A program made the translations under genes and the position numbers. The notes below the pieces were generated by a model that searched no databases, had not been told where the DNA came from, and saw only the letters and a list, made by a program, of their open reading frames with translations. This document shows positions 12,740 to 21,629 of a DNA stretch of 64,000 bases, piece by piece. This DNA comes from Actinomycetota bacterium (GTDB lineage Bacteria > Actinomycetota > Actinomycetes > S36-B12 > GCA-2699445): positions 1-64,000 of the forward strand of contig JAGQTY010000002.1 in assembly GCA_020438795.1 (NCBI GenBank), given 5' to 3'. Numbering within the stretch: position 1 is the first letter of the stretch; every line of letters starts with the position of its first letter.

Positions 12740-12753
12740 TGCCTCACTGGACA
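12740..12753 (-). promoter_or_regulatory. PyrR-binding RNA loop, distal copy
   Basis: Minus-strand GTCCAGTGAGGC (12752-12741) also matches UCCNGNGAGGY fully, with stem UGUC/GGCA and hexaloop CAGUGA. It lies exactly 20 bases from the proximal copy, so two PyrR sites stand in tandem in the same leader. Confidence 0.75.
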
Positions 12754-12940
12754 TCGTTCAAGGGTGGTCTCCCCTGGGGACTCGCAACGGCAGGGCTCGC
12801 ACGGGTCCACCAAGTACAAGGCTAGCAAGATGGGGTTTGTGGCGTTCGCTCCGGTTGAACCGTGTGGCGGACATGACTCCTGCTGGCCCGTCTGGAACGA
12901 TCCCCATGTGAGCTCCGCGCGCGAGGACGGGAGGCAGGAG

Positions 12941-15529
12941 GTGCTGTCCGAGGACAGCGCCGAGGTCCCTTCTGCCCCGACCCAGGGGTCGGGCTCGGGA
13001 GATCAGCAGCAGAGCTCCCGGGAGGAGAGCCTGAGCGAAGCGGACCCTCAGCCCGCGCCGACCGGTCAGGGGTCAGGCCCCGACAGTGCTTCGACCGGAC
13101 CGGCGCCGACCGGAACCGCCCGTCGGCGCGACCGCCGGCTGGCGACTCGGGTCCCCACGACGAGCACCGTGAACACCGACATCGGCGCCGTGGTCATCGA
13201 GGACACCGACGTCGTCAAGAAGGTGCGCCGACCGCTGGACCTGCTGCGGATGATCGTGGCGCTGCTCGGGTCCGCGGGTGTCCTGGCCATCGCTTACTAC
13301 GCAACCGCCACCACAGCCGGGATCGGAGAGGACATCGGGGAGGCTTCGGGAAAACTGCCCACCGCGGTCCAGTTCGCCCTGGCGCTGATCGCCGGGATCG
13401 GCATCATCGCGATCCCTGTCGCGACGTCGATCAATCTGCTGCTGCGCCGCCGCCCTCGCCAGCTCATCGACTCATATGTGAGCCTGCTCCTGGCGGTGGT
13501 CCTGCTGATCGTGGGCGCGGAGCTGCTGCGTGCGTTCGGCTCCGACCAACTGAGGGCAGCCGTCGGAGCCGACGGGGACACCGTGGTCTTCAGCCCCCTG
13601 CTCGGTGGCCTGCTGGCCTTCAGCACCACAGCCAGATTGATGTCACGGTCCTTCTCGGCCCTGATGACGTTCCTGGTGCTGTTCTCCCTGGTCGTGATCG
13701 AGGTCCTCGGCAACTCGACGCTGGCCAGCATCGGTGTCTCCCTGCTCGTCGGCTGGGCCATCGGGCTCGCCGTCCGCTACATCTTCGGCACCACGACGAC
13801 GCGACCGTCCGGGATGCAGGTGGCGCAGACTCTGCACAAGGCACATCTACCCGTTACCGTGCTGCGCGCCCAGGAGACCACGAGGGTCGGACGGCGCTAC
13901 TCCGCCATCCAGCGTGACGGCCCCGAACTCGAGATCCTCGTCCTCGACCGCGACCTCGAAGGGTCTGGGCTGTGGTCGGCGTTCTGGAGCACGCTGAGGC
14001 TGCGCGAGTCGAGCAACACCGCATTCAACATGCGCAGGTCCATGGATCAGCGCACCCTGATGGCCTACGCCGCCACGATCGACGACATCCCGGCCCCGCG
14101 GCTGCTGGCCGTTCGCGAGATCGGCCCCGATTCGAGCCTGCTGGCCTACGAACGGATCCTGGGCGAACGACTGTCGAGACTGACCGCCGACGATCTCGAC
14201 GACCGGGCACTGGACAGTGCCTGGTCCGCGCTACAGAAGATGCAGGCATCAGCTGTGGCCCACCGTCGCATCAGTCCCGACAACCTCTGTCTCACCGTCG
14301 ACGGCGACATCGCGCTGCTCGGATTCGGTTCCGGCAATGTCGCGGCGAGCGATCTGGTGCAACGCATGGATGTGGCGGCGATGCTCTGTTCGCTGGCGAT
14401 GGTGGTGGGACCGGACCGTGCCCTGGCCTCGGGTACCCGCTGCCTGGGGGCCGACGGCCTGCTGGCAGCGCTTCCGGTTCTGCAGCCCGTCGCCCTGCCG
14501 GTGGAGACCCGGCGGGCCCTGCGCAAGCACAAGAAGCTCCTCGTCACACTGCGGGACCAGCTGCTGGAGACCGTGCCGGACGGCGAGGTCGAGCAGATCA
14601 AGCTGGAGCGGATCAGACCCAGGACCGTCGTGATGGCGGTCCTGCTGGGCATCGCGGCATACTTCGTCGTCCCGCAGCTGCTCGAGGCGAACCTGGTGAC
14701 CGTCTTCACGACGTTGGACTGGTGGTGGGCACTGGTCGCGCTGGGGGCCTCGATCATCACCTATCCAGCAGCGGCATGGTCGATCTCCGGGTTCGTGCCG
14801 GAGAAGCTCAAGCTACTGCCGACGGCACTGGCCCAGCTGGCCGGTGACTTCGTCACCCTCATCACGCCCCCGACCCTGGGAGCCGTGGCGATCAATCTGA
14901 GATACCTGCAGAAGGTGGGTATCCACCCCGCCCTGGCCACGGCCAGCATCGGCGTGGCCCAGGTCGGCGCCTTCGGCGTCCACACCCTGCTGCTGATCGC
15001 CTTCGGCCTGGTCGCCGGCACCGGCAGTGACTTCGACTTCCACATCCCGACGTTCGTGTTCTTCATCGTGGGTGCGCTCGTGGTCGTGGCCGCGGTCGCC
15101 CTGTTGTTCCCGCAGGTCCGGCGCCGCGTGGTCGGACCCATCGGACCACTGCTGAAGCAGGTCGGTCCGAGGCTGCTCACGGTCGCCCAGACGCCCATGA
15201 AGCTCGTCGAAGGATTCGGCGGCATGCTGCTGCTCAACGCCGGCTACATCGCCTGCCTGATCGCCTGCTGCCACGCGTTCGGGGACGCTCCCGGTGCTGC
15301 CGCCATCGCCGTGGTCTACCTGACCGGTTCAGTGGTCGGGCAGGCAGCGCCCACGCCGGGCGGCCTCGGCGCGGTGGAACTGGCCATGAGCGCCGGTCTC
15401 ACCGCCGCGGGTATGGACTCGGGCCTTGCGGTGTCAGCGGTGCTCCTGTACCGCATCATCACCTTCTGGCTGCCCGTGCTGCCCGGCTGGCTGGCCCTGA
15501 ACTGGCTCACCAAGCACAAGTACGTCTGA
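12941..15529 (+). CDS. Pseudokinase fused to LPG-synthase-like membrane domain
   Basis: An 862-residue membrane protein. In order: a disordered Ser/Pro/Gly-rich N-terminus of about 90 residues; about six transmembrane helices; a soluble kinase-like domain (about residues 280-540); then about eight helices resembling the lysylphosphatidylglycerol synthase/flippase family (SVVGQAAPTPGGLGAVE is characteristic). In the kinase-like part the catalytic-loop HRD reads HRR (441-443, in HRRISPDN) and DFG reads GFG (461-463), so phosphotransfer is unlikely. I chose GTG 12941 for GGGAGG at 12929-12934; GTG 12908 and ATG 12764 are alternatives. It is divergent from pyrR. Role unproven; envelope lipid or glycan transport is an inference. 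Confidence 0.8.
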   Translation: MLSEDSAEVPSAPTQGSGSGDQQQSSREESLSEADPQPAPTGQGSGPDSASTGPAPTGTARRRDRRLATRVPTTSTVNTDIGAVVIEDTDVVKKVRRPLDLLRMIVALLGSAGVLAIAYYATATTAGIGEDIGEASGKLPTAVQFALALIAGIGIIAIPVATSINLLLRRRPRQLIDSYVSLLLAVVLLIVGAELLRAFGSDQLRAAVGADGDTVVFSPLLGGLLAFSTTARLMSRSFSALMTFLVLFSLVVIEVLGNSTLASIGVSLLVGWAIGLAVRYIFGTTTTRPSGMQVAQTLHKAHLPVTVLRAQETTRVGRRYSAIQRDGPELEILVLDRDLEGSGLWSAFWSTLRLRESSNTAFNMRRSMDQRTLMAYAATIDDIPAPRLLAVREIGPDSSLLAYERILGERLSRLTADDLDDRALDSAWSALQKMQASAVAHRRISPDNLCLTVDGDIALLGFGSGNVAASDLVQRMDVAAMLCSLAMVVGPDRALASGTRCLGADGLLAALPVLQPVALPVETRRALRKHKKLLVTLRDQLLETVPDGEVEQIKLERIRPRTVVMAVLLGIAAYFVVPQLLEANLVTVFTTLDWWWALVALGASIITYPAAAWSISGFVPEKLKLLPTALAQLAGDFVTLITPPTLGAVAINLRYLQKVGIHPALATASIGVAQVGAFGVHTLLLIAFGLVAGTGSDFDFHIPTFVFFIVGALVVVAAVALLFPQVRRRVVGPIGPLLKQVGPRLLTVAQTPMKLVEGFGGMLLLNAGYIACLIACCHAFGDAPGAAAIAVVYLTGSVVGQAAPTPGGLGAVELAMSAGLTAAGMDSGLAVSAVLLYRIITFWLPVLPGWLALNWLTKHKYV

Positions 15530-15605
15530 GGTTTCGCCCGAGCCGCCACGGGGCCCGCCCTCGCAGAGCCTCCACCAGCCGGCCCCGACAAGAACCCAGG
15601 CGCCG

Positions 15606-15634
15606 TGCAGAGCATCACCATGCAGAGCATCACC
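15606..15634. repeat. Tandem 15-bp repeat upstream of bldD
   Basis: TGCAGAGCATCACC occurs at 15606-15619 and 15621-15634. It lies in the 358-bp gap before bldD, upstream of the candidate BldD boxes. The first ~70 bp of that gap hold nothing I recognise. Confidence 0.8.
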
Positions 15635-15680
15635 GTGCGTCACGGCCCGCGCGATCGTACCTGCGGAATTGAGCCAACAA

Positions 15681-15693
15681 CTACTCAGCGTTC
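15681..15693. promoter_or_regulatory. Candidate BldD box, distal
   Basis: CTACTCAGCGTTC matches seven of nine fixed positions of the BldD operator TNACNC(A/T)GNGTNA. It lies 53 bp, about five helical turns, upstream of a better copy at 15734. Confidence 0.45.
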
Positions 15694-15733
15694 ACCAATA
15701 TGCCCCAACTTCGGCCATCCGCCTCGGGATCGA

Positions 15734-15746
15734 ATACCCTGAGTGA
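15734..15746. promoter_or_regulatory. Candidate BldD box, proximal (autoregulation)
   Basis: ATACCCTGAGTGA matches eight of nine fixed positions of TNACNC(A/T)GNGTNA; only the first T is missing. It is about 65 bp upstream of the putative bldD -35. BldD is known to bind its own promoter in Streptomyces coelicolor. Confidence 0.6.
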
Positions 15747-15811
15747 TGAACCGCTGAGAAACAAGGGTGTGCGTCGCACGGAAACTGTGATGCACATCCC
15801 TCACGGCAGTC

Positions 15812-15841
15812 TTGGACTGGCGGCCTTTGACTACGTACGGT
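15812..15841 (+). promoter_or_regulatory. Candidate bldD promoter
   Basis: TTGGAC (15812-15817) and TACGGT (15836-15841) are separated by 18 bp. Transcription would begin near 15848, past the GTG at 15846 and in agreement with translation from ATG 15888. Confidence 0.5.
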
Positions 15842-15887
15842 AGGAGTGAAAGCCTTGACCACACTTGGACACGAGGGACAGGACGCA

Positions 15888-16376
15888 ATGGCCACTGACT
15901 ATGCACGAGCCCTGGGTGGACGTCTGCGAGCGATCCGTCAGCAGCAGGGTCTGTCCCTGCAAGGGGTCGAGGAGAAGTCCGGCGGACGCTGGAAAGCAGT
16001 GGTGATCGGCTCGTACGAGCGCGGCGACCGCGCGGTGACCGTGGCGAAGCTCGCCGAGCTCGCGGAATTCTACGGTGTCCCAGTCGCGGAACTCCTGCCC
16101 GGCGGCATGGCCGGCGCGGCCCACGAGCCTCCCACCCAGATCGTCATCGACCTCGAGCAGCTGACCCGGGTGCCACCGGACAAGGCAGGCCCCCTGGCGC
16201 GTTACGCCGCGGCGATCCAGACCCAGCGCGGCGACTACAACGGCCGGATCCTCTCCATCCGCGCCGACGACCTGCGTACCCTTGCCGTGATCTACGACCA
16301 GCCTGCGGGCCTGCTCGCTGAGGAGCTCATCGCCTGGGGCGTCCTGAATCCCGAAGCGCGGGCCGCGCTCGGCTGA
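15888..16376 (+). CDS. bldD: BldD developmental transcription regulator, c-di-GMP-binding type
   Basis: Master repressor of development in Streptomyces, dimerised on DNA by tetrameric cyclic di-GMP. The 162-residue protein has an N-terminal HTH (GRLRAIRQQQGLSLQGVEEKS to about residue 70) and a C-terminal domain with the full ligand signature RGD-x8-RxxD: R114 G115 D116 and R125 to D128, the same numbering I recall for the S. coelicolor protein. I start at ATG 15888 (MATDYARALGG), which aligns with the Streptomyces N-terminus and fits the promoter; a GTG at 15846 is less likely. Two candidate BldD boxes lie upstream. It converges on pyk. Confidence 0.95.
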   Translation: MATDYARALGGRLRAIRQQQGLSLQGVEEKSGGRWKAVVIGSYERGDRAVTVAKLAELAEFYGVPVAELLPGGMAGAAHEPPTQIVIDLEQLTRVPPDKAGPLARYAAAIQTQRGDYNGRILSIRADDLRTLAVIYDQPAGLLAEELIAWGVLNPEARAALG

Positions 16377-16414
16377 GCCGGAAGTCCCAGCCGCCGGCAA
16401 CTCGTCCGGCTCAG
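16373..16414. terminator. Hairpin between convergent bldD and pyk
   Basis: CTGAGCCGGA (16373-16382) and TCCGGCTCAG (16405-16414) form a perfect 10-bp inverted repeat with a 22-base loop. Each arm contains the stop codon of one gene: bldD TGA at 16374-16376 and the pyk stop at 16411-16413. No T-tract follows, so function as a bidirectional terminator is inferred. Confidence 0.6.
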
Positions 16415-17832
16415 GTCCTCGGTTCGAAGACGGTATGCACGCGCATACCATTCGTAGTCCCCGGGATGCCCGGTGGCACTCCCGCGATGATCACAATGAC
16501 GTCGCCCGGCCGGACGCGACCATAGCTGGTCAGTGCCAGATTCACCTGTTCGACGAGTTCATCGGTGTGCGCCATCGGGCTCGTCAGATAGGTTTCCACA
16601 CCCCAGACCACCGACAACTGACTGCGCACCTCGGTCGTGGGGGTGAAGGCGAGGATCGGTATCTCGCTGCGATGACGAGCCAGCAGGCGCGCCGTCATCC
16701 CGGTCTGTGTGTACGGCACAACGAACTTCGCGCCCACGGCGCGGGCCACATCGATCGCGGAGGTAGTCATGGCACGCGCGGTGGAGCCGCGGGGCTGATC
16801 CTGCAGCGGAGGCAATGAGCCCAGCGCTTCCTCCTCGACGTGCTCGATGATGCGCGACATGGTGGCCACCACGTGCGCGGGGTGACGTCCCACGCTGGTC
16901 TCACCGCTCAGCATCAGCGCCGAGGTCCCGTCGAGGACGGCGTTGGCCACGTCCGAGACCTCCGCTCGGGTCGGCCGGTTGGAATCTGTCATCGAGTCCA
17001 GCATCTGAGTGGCGACGATCACCGGTTTGGCCGCCCTGCGGCACAGTTCGATGGCCCGTTTCTGCTTCAGCGGAACCTGCTCCAGTGGCAGTTCCACGCC
17101 CAAGTCCCCGCGAGCGACCATGATCCCGGCGAAGCGGTCGATGATGCCACCGAGGTGGCCGATCGCCTGTGGCTTCTCAACCTTCGCGAGCACCGGGACT
17201 CTGCGGCCCTCGTCGTCCATGACCGCGTGGACCTCGGCCAGGTCCGCCGGCGAACGCACGAAGGACAGTGCGACCAGATCGACCCCCGTCCGGATCGCCC
17301 AGCGCAGATCGAGTTCGTCCTTGCGTGTCATGGCCGGGACGCTGACGGCGACACCCGGCAGGTTCAGGCCCTTGTGGTCGGACAGGACACCCGGTTCTGT
17401 GACCCTGGTGTGCACATCCGGACCGTTGACATCGAGCACCTCCAGTGCGATGCGACCGTCATCGACCAGGATCTGGTCTCCGGCACTGACGTCGCCGGGC
17501 AACCCGTCGTAGGTCGTGGAGACGAGTTCCTTGGTACCGGGCACATCGCGCGTGGTGATCGTCAGCTCGTGGCCGACCTTCGCGTTCACAGGCCCGCAGG
17601 AGAACCGACCGAGCCGGATCTTGGGTCCCTGCAGATCGACCAGCACCCCGATACCCCTGCCGGTCTCGTCACCGGCCTGGCGGACCCATCGATACCGCCG
17701 CAGATGCTCCTCATACGCGCCGTGCGACAGGTTCATCCGGGCTACATCCATCCCTGCCCGCGCGAGTCCCAGCATGGCCTCGTAGGAGTCGGTGGCAGGA
17801 CCGAGGGTGCAGACGATCTTGGCACGACGCAT
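16411..17832 (-). CDS. pyk: Pyruvate kinase
   Basis: Last step of glycolysis, phosphoenolpyruvate plus ADP to pyruvate plus ATP. The 473 residues begin with RRAKIVCTLGPATDSYEAM and contain RMNLSHG, the metal/PEP site MVARGDLGVELPLEQVP, the signature region CRRAAKPVIVATQMLDSM and a C-terminal domain. Full length. It is a single gene, convergent with bldD and divergent from the peptide transporter. Confidence 0.97.
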   Translation of the reverse strand: MRRAKIVCTLGPATDSYEAMLGLARAGMDVARMNLSHGAYEEHLRRYRWVRQAGDETGRGIGVLVDLQGPKIRLGRFSCGPVNAKVGHELTITTRDVPGTKELVSTTYDGLPGDVSAGDQILVDDGRIALEVLDVNGPDVHTRVTEPGVLSDHKGLNLPGVAVSVPAMTRKDELDLRWAIRTGVDLVALSFVRSPADLAEVHAVMDDEGRRVPVLAKVEKPQAIGHLGGIIDRFAGIMVARGDLGVELPLEQVPLKQKRAIELCRRAAKPVIVATQMLDSMTDSNRPTRAEVSDVANAVLDGTSALMLSGETSVGRHPAHVVATMSRIIEHVEEEALGSLPPLQDQPRGSTARAMTTSAIDVARAVGAKFVVPYTQTGMTARLLARHRSEIPILAFTPTTEVRSQLSVVWGVETYLTSPMAHTDELVEQVNLALTSYGRVRPGDVIVIIAGVPPGIPGTTNGMRVHTVFEPRT

Positions 17833-17987
17833 GCTTCGACAGTATTGCCTGCGACCACCGGTTCGCTACGCCACCGCATGATCGCTGATGCAGGACCGAG
17901 TACGGACATTCCGAGCAGCCCCCTCACGGCAGGACTCGTGTCGCCCGGCCTGCAAGAATCAGCCCAAGTGATTGTTCGGAGGTGCCC

Positions 17988-19487
17988 GTGTCGCAATCCG
18001 ATGTCGCCGACTCGCGGCGCCGCAAGACGTTCTTGGGACACCCCCGCGGCCTTGCCACGCTGTTCTTCACCGAGATGTGGGAGCGCTTCTCCTTCTACGG
18101 CATGCGTGCCCTGCTGGTCCTCTATCTGGTCGCCGCACCGGGTGCCGAGGGCAAGCCCGGGCCGGGCCTGGGCTTCAGCACCGGGGATGCTGCCGCGGTG
18201 TACGGCACCTACCTGGCGCTGGTCTACGTCTCCCCCATCATCGGCGGCTGGATCGCAGATCGCATCATCGGCCCCCGGCGAGCGGTCCTCTACGGCGGGA
18301 TCGTCATCGCAGCCGGCCACTTCTCGATGGCCATCCCGATCGATGCCCTGTTCTGGGTCGGCCTGCTGCTGATCGCGATCGGCACCGGTCTGCTCAAGCC
18401 ATGCATCTCAACCATGGTGGGAGGGCTGTACGAGGGAGACTCCCGCAGCCAGCGGGACGCCGGATTCGCGATCTTCTACATGGGCATCAACCTCGGCGGC
18501 TTCCTGGCTCCCCTGGTGGTCTCGCTGTTCTCCAACGGGCTCGGCTGGCACTGGGGCTTCGCCTGTGCCGGCATCGGCATGGTCTTCGGCATCGTACAGT
18601 ACGTACTTGGCAGCGGGAACCTGACCGGGATCGGCGAGGAGGCGCCGAATCCGGCCGGCCGTGAGATCAGGATCCGGGCACTGGTGATCGGCGTGATCGG
18701 GCTGATCGCTCTGGCGATCGTGATCTGGATCTACTCCCAGCTCACCGGCGGCTTCTCGATCACCAAGGTTTCCGACGTCCTCGGGATCATCATCGTACTG
18801 GTCCCGGTGATCTACTTCATCCGACTGTTCCGCGCCAAGAACATCACCGATGTGGAGCGATCACGCGTAGGAGCCTTCCTGTTCCTGTTCGTGGGCGCAG
18901 TCGCCTTCTGGATGATCTTCGAGCAGGCCGGCTCGACGATGAACGTCTTCGCCGAGGACCACACCGACACCAGCGTGTTCGGCTGGAGCATGCCGGCTCC
19001 GTTCCTGCAATCGATCAACCCTGCGTTCATCATAATCTTCTCCCCGATCTTCGCCTGGCTGTGGATGCGCCTGGCGGACCGAGCGCCGAGCACTCCGGTG
19101 AAGTTCGCACTGGGCCTCTTCGGGATCGGGCTCTCGTTCTGGATCATGGTGATCCCCGGCATGAGCGCAGACAACGGCTACACGGTCACGGTCTGGTGGC
19201 TCGTGCTCGTCTACCTGATCCAGACGTGGTCCGAGCTGGTCCTGTCGCCCGTGGGACTGTCCGCCACCTCACGGCTGGCTCCCAGGGGGATGGAGAGCCA
19301 GCTGATGGCGCTGTGGTTCCTGGCCACGTCGGTCGGCAACGTGATCGGCGGTCAGGCCGCCCGCGCGCTGGTAGGTTTCGGCTTCGGACCATACTTCGCC
19401 ATCATGGGCGGCGTGGCGATCGTGGTGGCGATCGGGTTCACTGCCTGCATCCCACTGATCAAGCGGTTGATGCGCGGCCTGGACTAA
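17988..19487 (+). CDS. Proton-dependent oligopeptide (POT/PTR) transporter
   Basis: Inner-membrane di-/tripeptide:proton symporter of the major facilitator superfamily. The first helix carries the family ExxERFxxYG motif (EMWERFSFYG), and the GGWIADRIIGPRRAVLYGG loop and FYMGINLGGFLAPL are PTR-typical. About 14 hydrophobic segments, 499 residues. GTG 17988 is preferred over GTG 17982 because GGAGG (17978-17982) then has five-base spacing. Substrate (peptides) is inferred from family. Confidence 0.92.
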   Translation: MSQSDVADSRRRKTFLGHPRGLATLFFTEMWERFSFYGMRALLVLYLVAAPGAEGKPGPGLGFSTGDAAAVYGTYLALVYVSPIIGGWIADRIIGPRRAVLYGGIVIAAGHFSMAIPIDALFWVGLLLIAIGTGLLKPCISTMVGGLYEGDSRSQRDAGFAIFYMGINLGGFLAPLVVSLFSNGLGWHWGFACAGIGMVFGIVQYVLGSGNLTGIGEEAPNPAGREIRIRALVIGVIGLIALAIVIWIYSQLTGGFSITKVSDVLGIIIVLVPVIYFIRLFRAKNITDVERSRVGAFLFLFVGAVAFWMIFEQAGSTMNVFAEDHTDTSVFGWSMPAPFLQSINPAFIIIFSPIFAWLWMRLADRAPSTPVKFALGLFGIGLSFWIMVIPGMSADNGYTVTVWWLVLVYLIQTWSELVLSPVGLSATSRLAPRGMESQLMALWFLATSVGNVIGGQAARALVGFGFGPYFAIMGGVAIVVAIGFTACIPLIKRLMRGLD

Positions 19488-19502
19488 GCGCCCAGTCCAG
19501 GC
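19477..19502. terminator. Hairpin after the POT transporter
   Basis: GCCTGGACT (19477-19485) pairs perfectly with AGTCCAGGC (19494-19502) around an 8-base loop. The transporter stop codon (19485-19487) is at the top of the first arm. No T-tract; it could end transcription from the plus strand and from the facing lipoprotein gene. Confidence 0.55.
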
Positions 19503-19546
19503 ACGGCCGGGACTCTTGACCGGCCGCCGACCGCTTGGGGGCGCGC

Positions 19547-20062
19547 TCAGCTCGCCGAGGGCGAGGCGCTGGAGCCACTGAAGGTGAAGTAGGCGGTGCA
19601 ATCCACATCGGTGACGCTGGTGACGCCCAGAATGGTGCCCTCTGCGTCCTGGTTGCCCACCACGCCGTTCTCCGCCTCCGTGGGTGTGTAGGACTCTCCG
19701 GCCTTCAGCTTCCTGTCGAAACCCTGGCCACCCTTGCCGCTGGTCTCGCTCTTGGTGATCTCGCAGTCGCCCTCACCGGTCGCCTCGATCTTGCGCAGGG
19801 TGCCGTCCACGGTGAACGAGTAGAGTTTGCCACTGGTGGGTTCCTGCGTGATGGCACAGCCGGGAGGGGAGACCGCCACGAGCTTGGTGTTCGGGTCGAT
19901 CTGGGTACAGGCTGCGTCGCTGGGTGACGCAGTCGCACTGTCGCTGGCGCTGGGACTCGCTGAACTGTCGGAACTCCCAGAACTCGAGCACCCCGCCAGC
20001 ACGAGGGCAAGGGCACCAGCCATGACGCCGGAAACAGTGACTATGGTCGGCCTTGAGGTCAC
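19547..20062 (-). CDS. Small Ser-rich lipoprotein, unknown function
   Basis: 171 residues. The signal peptide ends in a lipobox LVLAGC with cysteine near residue 25, so Lgt would modify it. A low-complexity Ser/Ala/Asp linker follows (to about residue 50) and then a compact domain with four further cysteines (ACTQ, PGCAIT, GDCEIT, VDCTAYF) that could form two disulphides. No homologous family recognised. It stands alone, with gltD downstream on the same strand 112 bp away. Confidence 0.85.
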   Translation of the reverse strand: MTSRPTIVTVSGVMAGALALVLAGCSSSGSSDSSASPSASDSATASPSDAACTQIDPNTKLVAVSPPGCAITQEPTSGKLYSFTVDGTLRKIEATGEGDCEITKSETSGKGGQGFDRKLKAGESYTPTEAENGVVGNQDAEGTILGVTSVTDVDCTAYFTFSGSSASPSAS

Positions 20063-20174
20063 CTCGGACTCCTTTGCAGCTGCGAACGGTCCAAGTGTGG
20101 CGAATCTGGCCGGTCGCCACCCATCGGACTCCTGATCGGGCTAAGGCCTTTGGCCCCGCGGGCCCCTCAGCTGT

Positions 20175-21629
20175 TCAGACGGTGAGCTGGCGTTCGGAGG
20201 ATCCGATCGGCACCGGCAGGTTGCTCTGCCCGGTCAGGTAACGGTCGACCGCCGCCGCACAGGCGCGGCCCTCTGCGATCGCCCATACGATCAGGGACTG
20301 CCCGCGGCCGGCGTCCCCTGCGGCGAAGACCCCGCGCACGTTGGTGGCGTAGTTCTCGTCCCGGTTGATGTTGCCACGACCGTCCAGAGCCACGCCGAAC
20401 TGGTCGACCCACGGACCCTGTTCAACACCGGTGAATCCCATGGCCAGGAAGACGAAGTCTGCCGGAATCTCGATCTCGCTGCCCGCGACCGGCTCGAACC
20501 TGCCGTCCAGCAGCTCGACCTCCACAAGCCGGATCGCCTTCACGCGGCCGCTGCCATCGTCGACGAATGCCTGCGTGGACACCGCATACTTGCGCTGCCC
20601 ACCCTCCTCGTGGGCGCTCGAGACCCGGTAGATCATCGGGTACGTCGGCCACGGCTGCTGCGCCGGGCGTTCCTCCGGCGGGCGGGGCATGATCTCCAGC
20701 TGCGTGATCGAGGCAGCGCCCTGCCGGTGCGCCGTTCCCAGGCAGTCGGCGCCGGTGTCACCACCGCCGATGATGACCACATGACGTCCCTTGACATCGA
20801 TGGGAGAACGCTCGAGGTCACCCTCCTGCACCCGGTTGGACGGCGTCAGGTATTCCATCGCCTGATGGATGCCGTTGAGCTCCCGGCCGGGAACGGGCAG
20901 GTCCCGTCCCTGCGTGGCACCGACTGCCAGCACCACCGCGTCGTACCGGTTGCGCAGGTCGCGGCCGCGGATGTCGACCCCGACGTCCTTGTTGGGACGG
21001 AACCGGACCCCCTCGGCCTCCATCTGCCGCAGCCGGCGGTCGAGGTGGCGCTTCTCCATCTTGAACTCGGGGATGCCGTAGCGCAGCAGTCCCCCGATGC
21101 GATCGGCCCTTTCGTAGACCGCGACGGTGTGACCCGCACGGGCCAGCTGCTGTGCCGCAGCCAGGCCCGCCGGCCCGGACCCGACGACCGCGACGGTCTT
21201 GCCGGTCTGCCTCGGCGCGGCCTGCGGCTGTACCCAGCCTGAGTCCCAGGCACGGTCGATGATCGATACCTCGACCTGCTTGATGGTCACGGCCGGCTGG
21301 TTGATCCCCAGCACACAAGCCGTCTCACACGGGGCGGGGCACAACCGTCCGGTGAACTCGGGGAAGTTGTTGGTGGCGTGGAGCCTCTCACTGGCGGCAC
21401 GCCAGTCAGCCTTCCAGGTCAGGTCGTTCCACTCGGGGATGAGATTGCCGAGTGGACAGCCGTTGTGGCAGAAGGGGATGCCGCAGTCCATGCAGCGTCC
21501 GGCCTGCTCCCGGAGATCCGCCTCCGCGAAGTCCTCATAGACTTCCTTCCAGTCCTTGATCCTGACGTCCACCGGCCGCGTCTGCGGGGTCCGGCGGGTC
21601 GAATTCATGAAACCTCTCGGATCAGCCAC
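20175..21629 (-). CDS. gltD: Glutamate synthase (NADPH) small subunit
   Basis: Passes electrons from NADPH through FAD and iron-sulphur clusters to GltB. The 484 residues carry N-terminal cluster cysteines ([17 protein letters not shown], then [14 protein letters not shown]), the FAD-binding [24 protein letters not shown] and the NADPH-binding [12 protein letters not shown]. Start MADPRGFMN is typical of the family. It overlaps the gltB stop by 8 bp, so the two are co-translated. Confidence 0.97.
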   Translation of the reverse strand: MADPRGFMNSTRRTPQTRPVDVRIKDWKEVYEDFAEADLREQAGRCMDCGIPFCHNGCPLGNLIPEWNDLTWKADWRAASERLHATNNFPEFTGRLCPAPCETACVLGINQPAVTIKQVEVSIIDRAWDSGWVQPQAAPRQTGKTVAVVGSGPAGLAAAQQLARAGHTVAVYERADRIGGLLRYGIPEFKMEKRHLDRRLRQMEAEGVRFRPNKDVGVDIRGRDLRNRYDAVVLAVGATQGRDLPVPGRELNGIHQAMEYLTPSNRVQEGDLERSPIDVKGRHVVIIGGGDTGADCLGTAHRQGAASITQLEIMPRPPEERPAQQPWPTYPMIYRVSSAHEEGGQRKYAVSTQAFVDDGSGRVKAIRLVEVELLDGRFEPVAGSEIEIPADFVFLAMGFTGVEQGPWVDQFGVALDGRGNINRDENYATNVRGVFAAGDAGRGQSLIVWAIAEGRACAAAVDRYLTGQSNLPVPIGSSERQLTV

